From Glebionis coronaria (lineage: Eukaryota; Streptophyta; Magnoliopsida; Asterales; Asteraceae), in assembly GCA_025667525.1 (NCBI GenBank), contig JANFOE010000191.1:1736001-1800000 (forward strand): a DNA stretch of 64,000 nt. Direction: 5' to 3'. Shown piece after piece: positions 46,314 through 58,092 of the stretch. The notes beneath the pieces are model-generated. The model saw only the letters and a program-made list of their open reading frames with translations, did no database searches and had not been told where the DNA came from. A program made the position numbers and the translations under genes. Each line of letters opens with the position of its first letter. The first letter of the stretch is position 1.

Positions 46314-49300
46314 TGATGAGATGGCATTTATACATGATCTCATCGTTCTTTACGGGCTTTAAATGCATAAAATGTCATAAAAATACCATATATATTCTTG
46401 TGTTTGTTTACTTGTGTATTTTAGGTATGGATATCGTGAAAAAGAAAAAAGATCACAAGAAACAAGGAAAAACGAATGCGAGAAACGAAGCCGCACAATG
46501 AACCGGGCCCTAGTTTATGATTTATCAATGAAAAAAACCCTTGAAGACTTGAAGATGTACAAGATTGAGCCCTCATTTATGAAGAAATGACACTTAATAC
46601 CCTTGTATATTCATAATTACAAGTTTGGTCCTTTAAGTTTGTCAAAATTACAAAAAGGTCATTCAACTTTGAAGATTTGGCAAGTTTAGTCCCTCAACAA
46701 TTCTAAATTGTCAACAATGGTCCCTCATGAAGTCAAAGATCCAAAGAAGACCTTCAAAGATGAGAAATGTCCAAGATCAGTCCTTGAAATATTAAAAAAT
46801 GGAAAAAATAACCCTTGAAACTCTTTCACCAAAGTTTTGGGGCAAATGTGTGAAATTGGAAAGTTTATTAACAAAGGGGATGCGTTTTATGGCTGGAATA
46901 AACTTTATTTACAAAGTTTCCCAAAAGACAACGACTCATATTGCCAATTCAAAAAGTTCAAACGCACAAACACGCGCCAAACACAACACACCCCCTAATT
47001 TCGGATCAAAACTTCCCACTATTCACCTTTATGAACCCAGAATTACCACCCACTTAAACAAAGGGTAAATTAAAATTACCTTGCCACACGTTTGATTCAC
47101 ATGCCTAGAAACCCATCTCACACCAAAAACCTTTAATCCCACCCACCATGTGACCCCACCATTCAACACGTCAACCAATTACATGACACCTCCTCTCCAA
47201 GCAATCCTAGTTGGCAAGATCAACGCTTTATGGCTACTACTTGGTCCCCAAGCATAAATTGAACAGCCAAGATCATTTTGGACAGCTCAACAACAACAAA
47301 CGTCTAGAAGCATTCAAGGGTATTTTGGAGACTTCATATCTTACGGTTTTGCATTTTTCTACCTTGTAATCGTCTATATAAAGACTCCTCAACATGTGAG
47401 AGAGCTTTTGTTCCAGATTTTAGCTATTTTCTTTGTAATTCCTTTTTATGAAATAAAAGTTTATTTTCTAAAAATTTTGAATTCTCTTTTGAGTTTTATA
47501 AAAGTTTGGTATTGGAATAGCTAAGATCTGAGTTCCATTTACATGTTTGATTGATTTTGAGAAAAGGTTTTAAGGTTTAAAACACTTGTTTTCAAAAATC
47601 AAAGGATAATCTGTTTTGGTTAACTTTTGTGGTTTGTGTTCTTAGCAGCTATTGGAAGTTGGTGCTCGTTCTTGCTAGCACTTCAGCTCAAACATTCCAA
47701 TGTGTGGATGTACATTTTGGAGGTTTGAATCTCTTCTCCCTTTTATATTTTTTGAATTTTGCCTAATTTTTGGTGATTTTGCATGATTGTTTGTAAATCT
47801 GAGATATTGTGGTTGATTTGTGTTTCTAAGGGTTGGATTGTTGTTACTAGGTTGTTTTGATCTTGGATTGAGGGTTAAATCACAAAAATACTTTGAAAAT
47901 TTAAGAAATCAGATTCCAAAGGGGTGTTTGGGTTAACTGATTTATCAAGATTCAAGGCAACTTGAGTGGTTGTTTGTTGTTCCTTTGTGGTGGTATTTGT
48001 TTATCTGGTGTATTGGGTTACTTATCTGCAAGTTTTGAGGGTCTAAACATCTAAATCAATCAAAGGTCTATAAAATCTGATTTTCTTAGAAATTTTGGCT
48101 AAAATTTTGGGGACACCTATATCTAAGGGTAGACTAGGGTTAACAAGTGCTAAATTGTGGTTAACATAACCAGGGAAAGGGATTTGAGGGTTTGAAATTG
48201 GATTGGTGGTCAAATAGATCAGCAAAAGGGTTTTGAAAAAGTGCCTTGTTCATTAGTAACTGTTTATGCTTAAATCTGCTTCTAATCTTTGATCTAGTGT
48301 TTGAAACAAGTTTATTTATGCTTATTGGACTTTATTATAGCTTTGTATGCATATGGTTCAATTTGGCTGGCTTATTCATGCTTAATCTGCTTATTTTGTC
48401 ATAACTGCTTATTTTCCATGTCTGTATCATATCTGGTGACTGTTTGCTTATTCTGTGCTTATTTGCTGAACCAAATTGTGATTTATTTGTTGATATTGAC
48501 TCCTTGTGATCCACTGATTACAAGGGTGCCTTTGTTTTCCATTGAATCCAACTGGATCTCTCTAAAAAAGCAAGTCAAATAGTCAAAGCACTGGGAACTC
48601 CCTTCCCCTGCTGCTAGCCACTGCTAGTGTTATTTCACCTTGTGCTTATCAATAACCTTTTCTAGCTTATTTGAACCTGCAACAACTTTGAATTTGTAAT
48701 AGGTGTCACTTATTTGACCCATTTGTTCATACTGGAGCATTTGAGGGGTTGATTTTGAGCTTTTACTAGAAAACCAATAACTTTGACTTTTACATAAGTG
48801 CTTATCAGCTTATTCAGCTTATTTGGCTTATTGAACTTTTCTTTGTTGATTTGTCTTATTGTCATTTAGTGTCTTTTGCAACTTATTTGAAGGTCTGAGG
48901 TGGTCTAGAACTCCAAGTCGACTATTTTGTCTTTTAGTGCAATATTTGCTTATTTTTGGCTTATTGGGTTTGTTTTTTCAAAATTTCTTTTCACAGATCT
49001 CTTAGGCATCTCAAAGGTTGTGTGTCAAATTAGAGCTTATGGCATTAGCTTATGGCTTAATGGGCTTATTGGCCCATTAAGAATAAGCTATTGACTTATT
49101 AAGCTGTGATAAGCTCAAAATCAGCTTTTGGGCCTTCAGACTTTTGTGTTCAGAATTAAATTTTGAGTCAGATAGGGGTTTTTCAGGTCTTTTGGGCCTA
49201 GTTGAAATTTTTGGGCCCATTAAGCCCATTTGTTGGACTGTTTTGGCTTTTAGCCCATTTAGGGGCCCATTAGGGGTATTTTGGTAATTTCACTTTCATT

Positions 49301-50050
49301 TTCTGATTATTTAGGTTAAAATAAACTAGTTTGCAAGTTTTTAAAAATTTTTATAATTTTTGGATTTTTAATAATATTTTAATATTATTTTATTATTAAA
49401 TTTCATTTTTTACATTTTTGCAACTTCTATATTTTTCTTAGGTCAAATACATTAAAATAGGATTTTTAAAACTCTTAGATTAATTTTAGCATCATTTTCT
49501 TAATTTTTAGTATTATTTTAATATTTTAATAGATTTTAATCATTTAAACATAGTTTTTCTTAGTTTAAAAATTTATAAAAATAGTTTTTAGTCTTTTTAA
49601 GTCATTTAAGAGGTTTACAAAGTAAAAAATCTTTATTTGGGCTTTTTAATAATTAATTGGATTTTTAGGGCCTCAATTAGCATTTAATAATTAATAATTA
49701 TTTAATTAAAAGGTTTGAAAAAGTTTTGATCATTTATAAACTCTTAGTTTATTTAATTTTATTTTTGCTAATTTTTTGGAATTTTTTAGAATTAATTTTT
49801 ATTTTAGCACTTTTTACGGTTTTAATTTAGTCATCGTAGTAATAATTTTCACGAATCCGTCATTCTATTTTCTCATCCCTTCTTTCTCCATCTTAATCTC
49901 AAATCATTACGAATTAGTCACACGCATATACCTCCTTGGGAAACGAACTTTCACCTTTAGGTCATTAGTACACGATTTTCCTAAACCGTCGTATTTAATA
50001 CTTTCCCTATTTACGCTCTTTTCCTAAAGAGTAGTAAAACACTACAATCA
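46314..50050 (+). mobile_element. Element A 3' LTR
   Basis: This 3737-bp LTR starts TGATGAGATGG and ends ACTACAATCA. TATATAAA at 47375-47382 precedes CTCAACATGTGAGAG and TTTGTTCCAG, the block shared with E and F. A 10-bp perfect stem (CTTAATGGGC 49056-49065, GCCCATTAAG 49072-49081) lies in a stretch rich in GGCCCA/TGGGCC. No gene is seen. Confidence 0.92.
47375..47382 (+). promoter_or_regulatory. TATA box in element A 3' LTR
   Basis: TATATAAA lies at the position equivalent to the TATA boxes of E and F, about 1060 bp into the LTR, upstream of a conserved CTCAACATGTGAGAG block. Confidence 0.65.
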
Positions 50051-50079
50051 AATTCTCATTACTATTTTCGTGTTGCATC

Positions 50080-50688
50080 ATGTCGAGTGATGGTTACTAT
50101 TCGTGTCCATATTGTGGAGGACAACCCGATGGTGGTAATTGTTATAATTGCGAGATTTTTGGAGGAAGGGAGGGTTATATTTACAACTCTCCTCAAAACA
50201 GTCATGGTGATGAATTTCAATCCTACGACAAAGGTCACCAATCGTCTTTATTTTATTCGTCGAATGATTCGTCTTATTATTGTGGTAATAATCAAGATGA
50301 TGAAACGAATCAAAACGCCTATGGTTATGAGTTCCAATCATATGACCATTCTCCACAACCGCCCTCGTCTTATTCATGTGATTTTTACGGTTTGGAGCAC
50401 GATTTCGGATTTAGTTGTACGAATGATTATAATGACCACGAACCGAATCCTAATTTCTATGACCAATCTTCGGAATACCCACCGTCATATTCATGTGAGT
50501 TTTGTGGAAATAAACCTCATTATGGGTATGATTGTCAACCGATGAATCAAAATACGTCTTTCGAAGAAAAATTCAATGGTTTTTACGAATCACCTCCACA
50601 ACATATTTTCAATGATGATCTGGTTCTAGTCGCGTCGACGAAAGTTCTAATCGCTTCAATGAACGACTTGATATGCTCTTTCAACTAA
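50080..50688 (+). pseudogene. Element D zinc-knuckle-repeat ORF
   Basis: This ORF of about 202 codons starts at ATG 50080, 30 bp after A's LTR end. It is rich in Y, S, D, N and Q. It contains one canonical CCHC knuckle (C-E-F-C-G-N-K-P-H-Y-G-Y-D-C) and at least two degenerate ones (C-P-Y-C-G-G-Q-P-D and C-D-F-Y-G-L-E-H), about 60-70 residues apart. I recall similar CxxCGGxxH repeats in unannotated Asteraceae retroelement proteins. It probably binds nucleic acid, by analogy with nucleocapsid. The frame is lost at 50688, with related coding sense continuing downstream, so I class it as part of a broken gene. Its upstream part may lie left of the window. Confidence 0.6.
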
Positions 50689-52070
50689 TTATGGAAAAAA
50701 AGGTACCCTAATTGTTGAAAAAAGTTGAAAATAGCATAGAAAATATGGAAGACGAGAAACGAAGAATTAACGATGAAATCAACAATATCTCTACCGAGCT
50801 AAGCGTTAGAAGATACCGTCGGGAAAAAATAAGTGACGATTTTGAAAGAGAGTGTAAGATGAAGACTCGAGAACTTTAACAAGTTTACAATGGCTTAACC
50901 ATCGATATTCGAGAGAAGATAGAAGAACAAAAGAGAATTGAGCATCTTGCTAGATATGATCTCACGTTTCCTAATTTCGATGACGATGATGATAGTGATG
51001 CTTTCAATCTCGACCCATCTCATGGAAAGACTACTCCTAATCCCACACCGTGTGAGATTGTGGATTTATCATGTGAGAAGTCCACCGATGGCCTTTCTCA
51101 CATTGATACGTTTTTCGACGCCGATGTCAAAATCACTAAGGCAAAATCTTCAAATGAAGATCCTTTCACTCCTATACCCACTACGGAAACCGATGCCTCT
51201 CTAAGTATGGTGGAGACTAATCTTGGCACTAATCCTAGTGCCGAGATCCCTATTCCAATCCAAAGTGAGCCTACGGTTTTTCCGAAGATGAGGTAAGTGA
51301 TTTTGCTCTCGATGATTTTTTTCACGAAGATTCTAACGAGGCAAATCACAATAGTGAGTGTGATTCTATATCATGTGATGATGTCTCTCCCATTGACACT
51401 TCGGGGAGAAAATCCACGACTTTTTCGAACCTACTTTTCAATGACGACGATTTTTCCGCTAGTGATGAGTCACTAATCGACAAAGACGTTCAAAACAACG
51501 ATTTTAAAATCTTTTCGAACCCTTTATTCGAATTTGATGACACGTTCATTTTTGGTGACGTAAGTCCTCTCTTTGATGAGACGTCCGAGGACATCGAGAG
51601 TGAAGATTCTAAGGATCCTAAACTTGATGAGCCGGATTTGCTAGTCACCCACCCGAAGTCTCATACGGTTGAGACTCCTCTTTCTACTTGTGACGTTTCC
51701 ATTCTCGAAGGGTACCGATGGACCGCCTCTCGATGAGAATGAGGATTTCAATGAGGCCTTTGCCTTTGAACCGGGAAGAGACTTTGAGACCCCCATTTTT
51801 ATTGATTCTCTTTAAAATTTGCCTTCGTCTCAAAGTAATCCTACCCACCCTCTCGGTTCTCATGACTACACGTACTTCGAGTACGTTGTAAGGAGTTTTC
51901 TCCCTTACAAAACGTATCCTCCAGCTTTGCCTTTGTCATTTTCCACCAAATGTGAGGATACGATCTTTGACCCCGGTATAAAGGCTTTGCCTTTATTATC
52001 GGTTTCTTTGGGCCTTGTTTATCATGTAAGCCCCACCAAAAATGACCATACCATGATTATCCCTAAATGA
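50689..52070 (+). pseudogene. Element D acidic C-terminal region, several frame breaks
   Basis: Fragments in more than one frame encode a charged helical stretch (MEDEKRRINDEINN), a D-rich run near 50980, then S/D/E/P-rich sequence including S-N-P-L-F-E-F-D-D and E-D-I-E-S-E-D. The final fragment, to 52070, has F-S-T-K-C-E-D-T-I-F-D-P-G-I. The IFDPGI motif also ends element F's fusion protein. Stops and shifts occur near 50710, 50877, 51296, 51720 and 51815. Function is unknown. Its position, directly before a polypurine tract region without any pol, marks D as non-autonomous or heavily rearranged. Confidence 0.6.
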
Positions 52071-53813
52071 TCACATTTATGGGTGAGTCGAGCTTTTGAC
52101 TCGGTTATCAAAAACAAGGTGCCTCGTGGGGGATTCTCATGCTTATCCTTGTAAATACTATCGTTTTCTAATATTTTAACGAGGGGATTTGTGCTCTTCC
52201 AACCTTTGTTTCGTGGTTGTTTGTGATTGTGATTTATTAGGTTCATCGTCATCATTGAAGCCTCCCGTGTTCGTTTTACGTATCACTCGAGCTTCGATCG
52301 TTGCCTTTGGAGATTCCGATATCCGATGATATCCTTTTACGTTTTAACCTTTATCTTATTAGCATAATTCATAAACGGCTATTAGGTTATTCGTTTTACC
52401 CTTTCCATGCTCGAGATTAAGCATTCGACTTTCGTCTCTAGTATGGGGGTGTTTCACCCCTAGACTTGAAACATTGAGGACAATGTTTAGTTTTAGTATT
52501 GGGGGGGGGGGGGGGGGTGAGTAGATACTTCACCTTGCTTACGTCATCACGCAATCAAATTTTCATCTTTTTGTTAAAATAAGGCTAAAAATGGCAAAAT
52601 TTTAAATTTTTTTCTAATTTTTCATAAGTGTTTTAGACACGATTGTAGGTTTTCTGATTGTGAGAATAAGAGTGATTTTTGACTCGACCGTGCGTGTTGA
52701 GCACATAGCTTCGATTCCTTAACTATTTTTTAGGCTAAGTCTCTTAAATGAGGACGAGAAATGATAGAGTTAATTATAAGTAACTATGCTAAACATAGAG
52801 TACTCGTATTCTTTCAAAAACTCATGTGTTTTAATTATTTGCTTATTCTCCCCACGCTTTTATAATAAATTGTTAATAAATATTGAGTTAGCGGTTTAAT
52901 CTCTATTGTTGGTTTTTAATTTGTTTTAGTAGTTTCCATGTAATTAAATTCGGAAAACATTAAGGTATCGCCAGCGTCACGGTTTTGAAGTATTGGCAAC
53001 CCGAATTATCAAAGGCTTCCCCCAATAATAATTTAAGTTCCTCTTCACTTAAATCAAGAAAAATTCGAAGCTCACAAGGCCGAAAAATCTAAGCGAAAAT
53101 TGAAAGTGAATGTCTTAAATCTCGAAGCCTTAAATATCTAAAATTCACTTTAGCGTGAGGATATACGTCAAGTCATAATAAACACCTCATGGCGGAGTTG
53201 AATAAAAGATGGAGGTAAACCATGATAATCAAAGCCACCGATGATGAGGCGGGTAATAAAATTTATGGTAATAAGTCTCATGTTCAAAACCGTTATAAAA
53301 CCGTGTTTATCGATCCTTCTTGTTGACTTAATTTTTTGACATCGTTGTCTATTAGGGTGAATTATTAATTCAATGATTTTGGTTAAACCATTAAGACTCT
53401 ATTTTTGGACCTAATCTCTATTCACACATAAGTCAATGATGTATCCTCGTGATCATTAAGACAAAAATAAAATATAAGAGATACACCTTAGGAATAACGG
53501 AGTCTAAGCACGTGGTTACAGCATATGAGTAGTGTTAGCATTACTAACTTATAACGAAAATGATCTTGTTTCAAGCTTAGCATGGAATTGGGTGAAAATC
53601 AAGGACGACGAAATTATTTCCAACGAAGCATTCACGTGTTCTTATTCTATGATCCTAAATGTCCCATTTTGCGATGAAAACAATACATTATGTCTAAAAC
53701 GCATGTAGTAGTTTATTTAAGTTTACGTTTTCAATACATGTTACCGAAAAATAAATTTTGGAAATGCTTAGATACTTTATTCTAGCATTGCGTGAGGGCA
53801 CGACAATGGTTTA
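52071..53813 (+). other. Post-coding non-coding region of element D
   Basis: This matches the post-pol region of A and E in layout: GAGTC/GACTC at 52085-52102, ACAAGG-TG-CCTCGT at 52114-52127, and AAACATTG/CAATGTTT at 52469-52488. The PPT-like site that follows has an uninterrupted run of 17 G (52501-52517). No ORF is supported in the remaining 1.3 kb. Confidence 0.78.
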
Positions 53814-53824
53814 GTATGGGGGAG
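53814..53824 (+). promoter_or_regulatory. Polypurine tract of element D
   Basis: GTATGGGGGAG abuts the LTR start at 53825. Confidence 0.88.
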
Positions 53825-56495
53825 TGATGAGACTGCTTTTATACATGGTCTCATCGTTTAAAACGCGCTTAAAACGATGAAAATATCACAAAAAGTGCCA
53901 TATATATTCTTGTGTTTGCTCAATGTGTATTTTAGGTACGGATATCGAGAAAATGTCAAAAGATCACAAGAAACAATGCAAAAACGAACATGGGAAACGA
54001 AGCCGCACAATGAACCAGACTCGAATGTTGAAATTCCGAAAAGACCCTTGAAGAATTGAAGATTGGCAAAAATGGTCCCTCAAGATTGAAGACTTGTCAT
54101 TTTATACCCTTGTAAAACTATAAAATTACATTGTGGTCCCTAAAATGTTAAGATTTTACATATTTCGTCCATGAAGAATTGCAAATGATCGAAGTCGAGA
54201 TAGCACTTAATGGAGCAAAAATGAGTATTTTCGGATCAACTCAACGACATTTAAAGATTTTACAATTTAAATTCAAAGTCAAACCCGAAATCTGAAAATC
54301 AAGTGAACATGAATAATCAATCCCGAGACTCAAATTATTATTGTACGGATCAACCCGCACCCAATTAACGCGCCGAGTCGACCCGTATTATTTAAAATAG
54401 CAAGTCGGTATATAACTAAACCCATACATCCCTTTTATGTGTTGTATTTTGGTAGGCCCAAGAAAAACAATCACTACAACCCAACATACAAACCAGTACT
54501 CTTTTGGGCCTCAGTCAAACACCAACAGCCCGTGACAAAACCAAACCCCAGCAGCCCCTTTGTTTTTAACAGATGAGCTATATAGAAAAAAAAGGGGGAT
54601 CAGACTTTTTTTACAGTACAAGAGATTAGGGTTCTATCATACTTCATCAGCCACCAAAAACATATCAAACCCTAATCCTAAATCTGTCACCATCTCAAAG
54701 TCTACCCCACTACCCCACAACCTACGTGAAGATCAAACCAAGACAAGAACATGTGATCTCTGCCAAGAATCAAGACCAAAGACCAAGTTCAAGCTTCGAA
54801 TATCCGGATCTTTACAGCATATCCATGGGCAATTCGGGTAATCAAGCATTAGGGTTTATATTTCTATAATCATCTGTGACCCAATATATAAGGGCATTAG
54901 GTTTTTAATTTTTCTCTGGTTCCAAGATTTATCATTTAGTTGTGAGTTGAAAAAAAATGAGGGTAGATTTAATTTAGTCTTTGTACTTTTTAATTTCTGT
55001 TTTTAATCTTAATTCGAAAAATATTGGTGATTGAATTTCTGTTTTTAATCTTGATATCGAAAATTATTGTTATTGTCAAACATTTGTTCAATTTTAATTT
55101 TAAGTTTTATGAGATCTTACTTGTAATTTAATTTCAAAAAAAAAAGAAGTGTTGTTTCTTGTTAGTGTGGTCGAACAAAAAAAAGAGGAGAGAAGTATAG
55201 GTTTATATTGATCGAGCATTGTTTTGATTTAGAATGGTCTAATTTGTGTATGTTGATTCAAATTCGTATCGTTTCCAGGTTCGAGTTTTTTTCTTCTTCT
55301 TGTTTCTAGTTCCTTTAATTTTCATGATACTGGTATTTTGATGTTGAATATTATGATGATGCTTATTGATATAACCTTCTTTTTTTTACTGCTCATCTTA
55401 AGATGAATACTACTATTTTAGTTGTAATATTGGTGTAATATTTGTTGCAATTATTGTTTAAAGTTGATTAGTGATGCTTTTAATTTATGATAGGTGATTT
55501 TTAGTTTCTTCATGTTTCAAAACAATTTATATGTTGTTGGTTGATGCCTGGATTCGCATCGTTGGTTTGATGACAAGAAAAGAAAGAAAAAAAAGCGTCA
55601 AAAAAAAAGTGACAGAAGCAGGTTCTAACCCCTGACCTCCCCTACCATCTTCCAACGCCTCAATAGCCCACTACTCTACCAACTGTGCTAGTCTTTATTT
55701 TGATAAATAGATGCAACATTTAGTTAATATAGGAGTTAGTTTAAACAAATAACATTTTTTTATTATTTATAACCCACTTCAATTTTGTATTAATAGTTAA
55801 AATTCGGTTAAAATAATTAAAGTTTTCAGTAAAAAAATTATATTCGTAGACTTAATAACTTTTTATACCTTTCATAAATTTTTTGGAATTTTAGATAAAT
55901 CATTTATAGTCTAAAAAGTATTTAATTAGTCGAAAAAGTATTTAATTCATAATAAAAAATATAAAAGTCAAAAAATGTAATTCTTTTTTTTTCAAAATTT
56001 TATTTTGTCATTCAGGACGTAGGAAAAATTAGATTTGCTTTGGTAGGATTTTAAATTTAGTTATTTGCTTTAATATCGTGTTTTTACGTTTTATCGCTAA
56101 TTAGTTCTTGCCTTTGCTTTGTCCCCGTAGACGTTTTAGGTTTTCCGATGCCTAGTTATGCTTTCCCTTAGTTTATTTTTAGTTAAGTTTAAAAAAAAAA
56201 TTAATTAAATTTCGTCGAATTTTACGTCTCGATTCGCGCGTAATGCGTTTTACGACGTAGTTCATTTTTATCTTAATCCGTTTTACATTTTCTCTTCTTT
56301 TCATTTCCAAAAGCGTTAATAACTCGATTAAATACGTCTATATATTTCTTGGTTAAACACCATACCTCCTAGAGAACGAACTCGATTATCGGTATTTATG
56401 TTTTTCACAAAACGTACGTACTAATACTTAACACGACTTAGTGTTTGCTTAATTTTTCCTAAAGGTAAGTTAAACGACTAAAAACCGCAACATCA
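53825..56495 (+). mobile_element. Element D 3' LTR
   Basis: This 2671-bp LTR starts TGATGAGACTG and ends CGCAACATCA; C's gag sequence begins immediately after. The tip stem is GATGAGAC (53826-53833)/GTCTCATC (53848-53855). TATATAAG at 54885-54892 is a possible TATA box. A tRNA-like segment lies at 55615-55694. The first 130 bp or so resemble the LTR starts of A, E, F and G. The 282-bp ORF at 54560 has no ATG start and no recognisable domain. Confidence 0.85.
55615..55694 (-). other. tRNA-derived sequence inside element D LTR
   Basis: Read on the minus strand it has a D-arm/A-box-like TAGCACAGTTGGTAGAG and, about 60 nt later, a T-arm/B-box-like GGGTTAGAACC. Overall length is close to a tRNA. 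The acceptor stem is not convincing, so this is a decayed tRNA or tRNA-derived SINE head rather than a working gene. A similar segment is in the solo LTR at 59738-59804. Confidence 0.5.
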
Positions 56496-57176
56496 GGCAC
56501 CTCAGATCCAGCAGACAACCTAAAAGTCTTCGAATCCCAAGCAGGTATTAAGAAATGGCAAGAACCTGTATGGTGCAATATGTTCAATTCTACACTTGTA
56601 GGAAACACGCGGATCTAGTTTGACAGACTTCCGCCGCAAACAATTAATGTCTTTGAAGTATTGCGAAAAGCATTCAAAAGAAACTACGTGCAACAGAAAA
56701 GACATGATAGGAGTGCTGTATCACTCACAAGAATTAAGCAGAACAAGGGCGAATACTTGGAGGACTTTCTAGAACGTTTCAAAAGCGAATGTCTTCAAAG
56801 AAAGGAATGCCCAGAGATTTTAAAAGTATCTTGCTTCATGGCAGGTATACGCAACAGTGATCTAATAAAAAAGCTAAATGAAAAAACTCTAGAAACCTTT
56901 GATGGGTTACTACGGCGAGTAAGATCCTTAATACAGGGGGAATCAGCTGCCTCAGAAGTCATACAAAACACCCATGGTTATAGACCCCGTGACGCGCCTA
57001 ATAAAGGGTCTAGTAGACAAAGCAAGCCTGGAGGTCTCGACTACCAAGGAAATAAAAGAGAGGCACGAGCCAGTAACTTTAGGTTTACTCCCCCTAAGTT
57101 AACTCTAAGCAAATTCATTATATCTGAAGGCGCGAACTTACCAAGACCATTGCCAATGACCACTCCGGTAGAAAGG
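56496..57176 (+). pseudogene. gag: Element C gag (Tat/Retrand-like Ty3), broken
   Basis: In-frame sequence starts at 56496, directly after D's LTR: D-N-L-K-V-F-E-S, then a TAG at 56616-56618 where a tryptophan is expected before F-D-R-L-P. Gag core motifs are AFKRNYVQQKRHDRSA, EDFLERFKSECL and CFMAGIRNSDLIKKL. A basic Q/G/R-rich linker follows. The solo LTR cuts the gene after 57176, and the zinc finger continues at 60386. C carries the D, solo-LTR and G insertions and is therefore the oldest element in the stack. Confidence 0.85.
57172..57176. repeat. Target-site duplication of the solo LTR (AAAGG)
   Basis: AAAGG at 57172-57176 and 60381-60385. Removing the LTR and one copy restores a continuous gag frame (V-E-R-R-I-G-N-R-Y-C-E-Y-H). 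Confidence 0.94.
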
Positions 57177-58084
57177 TGATATGAGTGAAATTACTCATAT
57201 CATTTATATCACAATAACAAACCTAAAATGCATAAAACTTATGAATATAGCCTTGTATGTGCAACGTTTTCTTGTTTCATGTGTATAGGTACCAAGTTCA
57301 CAAAAACCGGCAAAAATCGACACGAGTCTGAAGACTTCACCAAAAGCCAAAAGACGGGATCGTTTTATAAGTTATTGGGCCAAGTGGGTCTCACATATGC
57401 TTAATGGGCCTTTAACCCCATTTATGGAGATTATTTAGTTCATGGTTTACAAAAGGCCCAATAACAAAGCCCAACAACATAGTAATAATGAGACAGATGG
57501 AAGTATTTTCACTTTTGGGTCCAAGCCCAACACCAAAATAAGTGGACGGATTGAAGTTTTATATATGTTGGGTCCATCAAAGCCCAGCAAGGAAAATAAG
57601 CAACAAATGAAAGTTATATACTTTCCTCGGTCAAAGAAAGTCAGTCAACACAAAGAAAGAAAAAAAGAAACGTGAAAGCAAAAAGGGGAAGAACACAATA
57701 CGCAGCTCAAGAACCCCAAAAAATTAGGGATCCCAATTAATCAAGCAATTGGTGGTCAATCGCCACTATTCAGAGAAAATAGGGGTTAAAGGCGTGTGAA
57801 GACACGAAGATACCTAGTGCCAATTGCCAGAGTGGCACTTGGTTACGTCACATCTATACTCTGATTGGCTGATATCCTACCATCTTATCAAAGAACCAAT
57901 CCCTACCCTCCACATCATCATCAAACTAGCAAAGACATTTCCACCTTGGCAATCCGTGTGGGGATGGGTATAGATCAGCCGTTGGTCGAAAACTAACAAG
58001 AAAGAGAGAGCCAAGATGCTGAATGAAGGGCTGATATTCGTCCACTCATCACCAACAACCTCAACCCCCGTCCTCGGGTTCGCC

Positions 58085-58092
58085 TATAAAAC
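58085..58092 (+). promoter_or_regulatory. TATA box in the solo LTR
   Basis: TATAAAAC about 910 bp into the LTR, comparable in position with the TATA boxes of A, E and F (about 1060 bp). No other promoter evidence is visible. Confidence 0.5.

Larger units (their letters stand above)
1..50050 (+). mobile_element. Element A: Athila-type Ty3 retrotransposon (5' end off window), split by element E
   Basis: Element A runs from an LTR fragment at the left edge to a complete 3' LTR ending at 50050. It is interrupted at 2886-40056 by element E. Removing E and one copy of the 5-bp duplication GTCTT (2881-2885 and 40057-40061) rejoins its gag in the right order. Domain order is gag, protease, RT, RNase H, integrase, with no chromodomain seen, and the primer site matches tRNA-Asp. 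All of this fits the Athila lineage. Coding frames are broken in many places, so it is not autonomous now. The sequence at 50051 belongs to another retroelement (D), so A inserted into D; its own target duplication (AATTC, 50051-50055) lacks the left partner here. Confidence 0.9.

Noticed and set aside
52501..52517. The 17-G run as a possible assembly artefact.
   Set aside because: Not dismissed outright: it sits exactly at a PPT-like site that is G-rich in the three related elements (5, 7 and 13 long), so expansion is plausible, but the exact length should not be trusted.
54560..54841. An ORF of 93 codons within D's LTR, with a C-x2-C pair.
   Set aside because: It has no ATG start, no recognisable domain and no second copy to compare; likely chance.
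57442..57675. An ORF of 77 codons in the solo LTR.
   Set aside because: It lies in LTR sequence with low-complexity lysine-rich composition; nothing supports translation.
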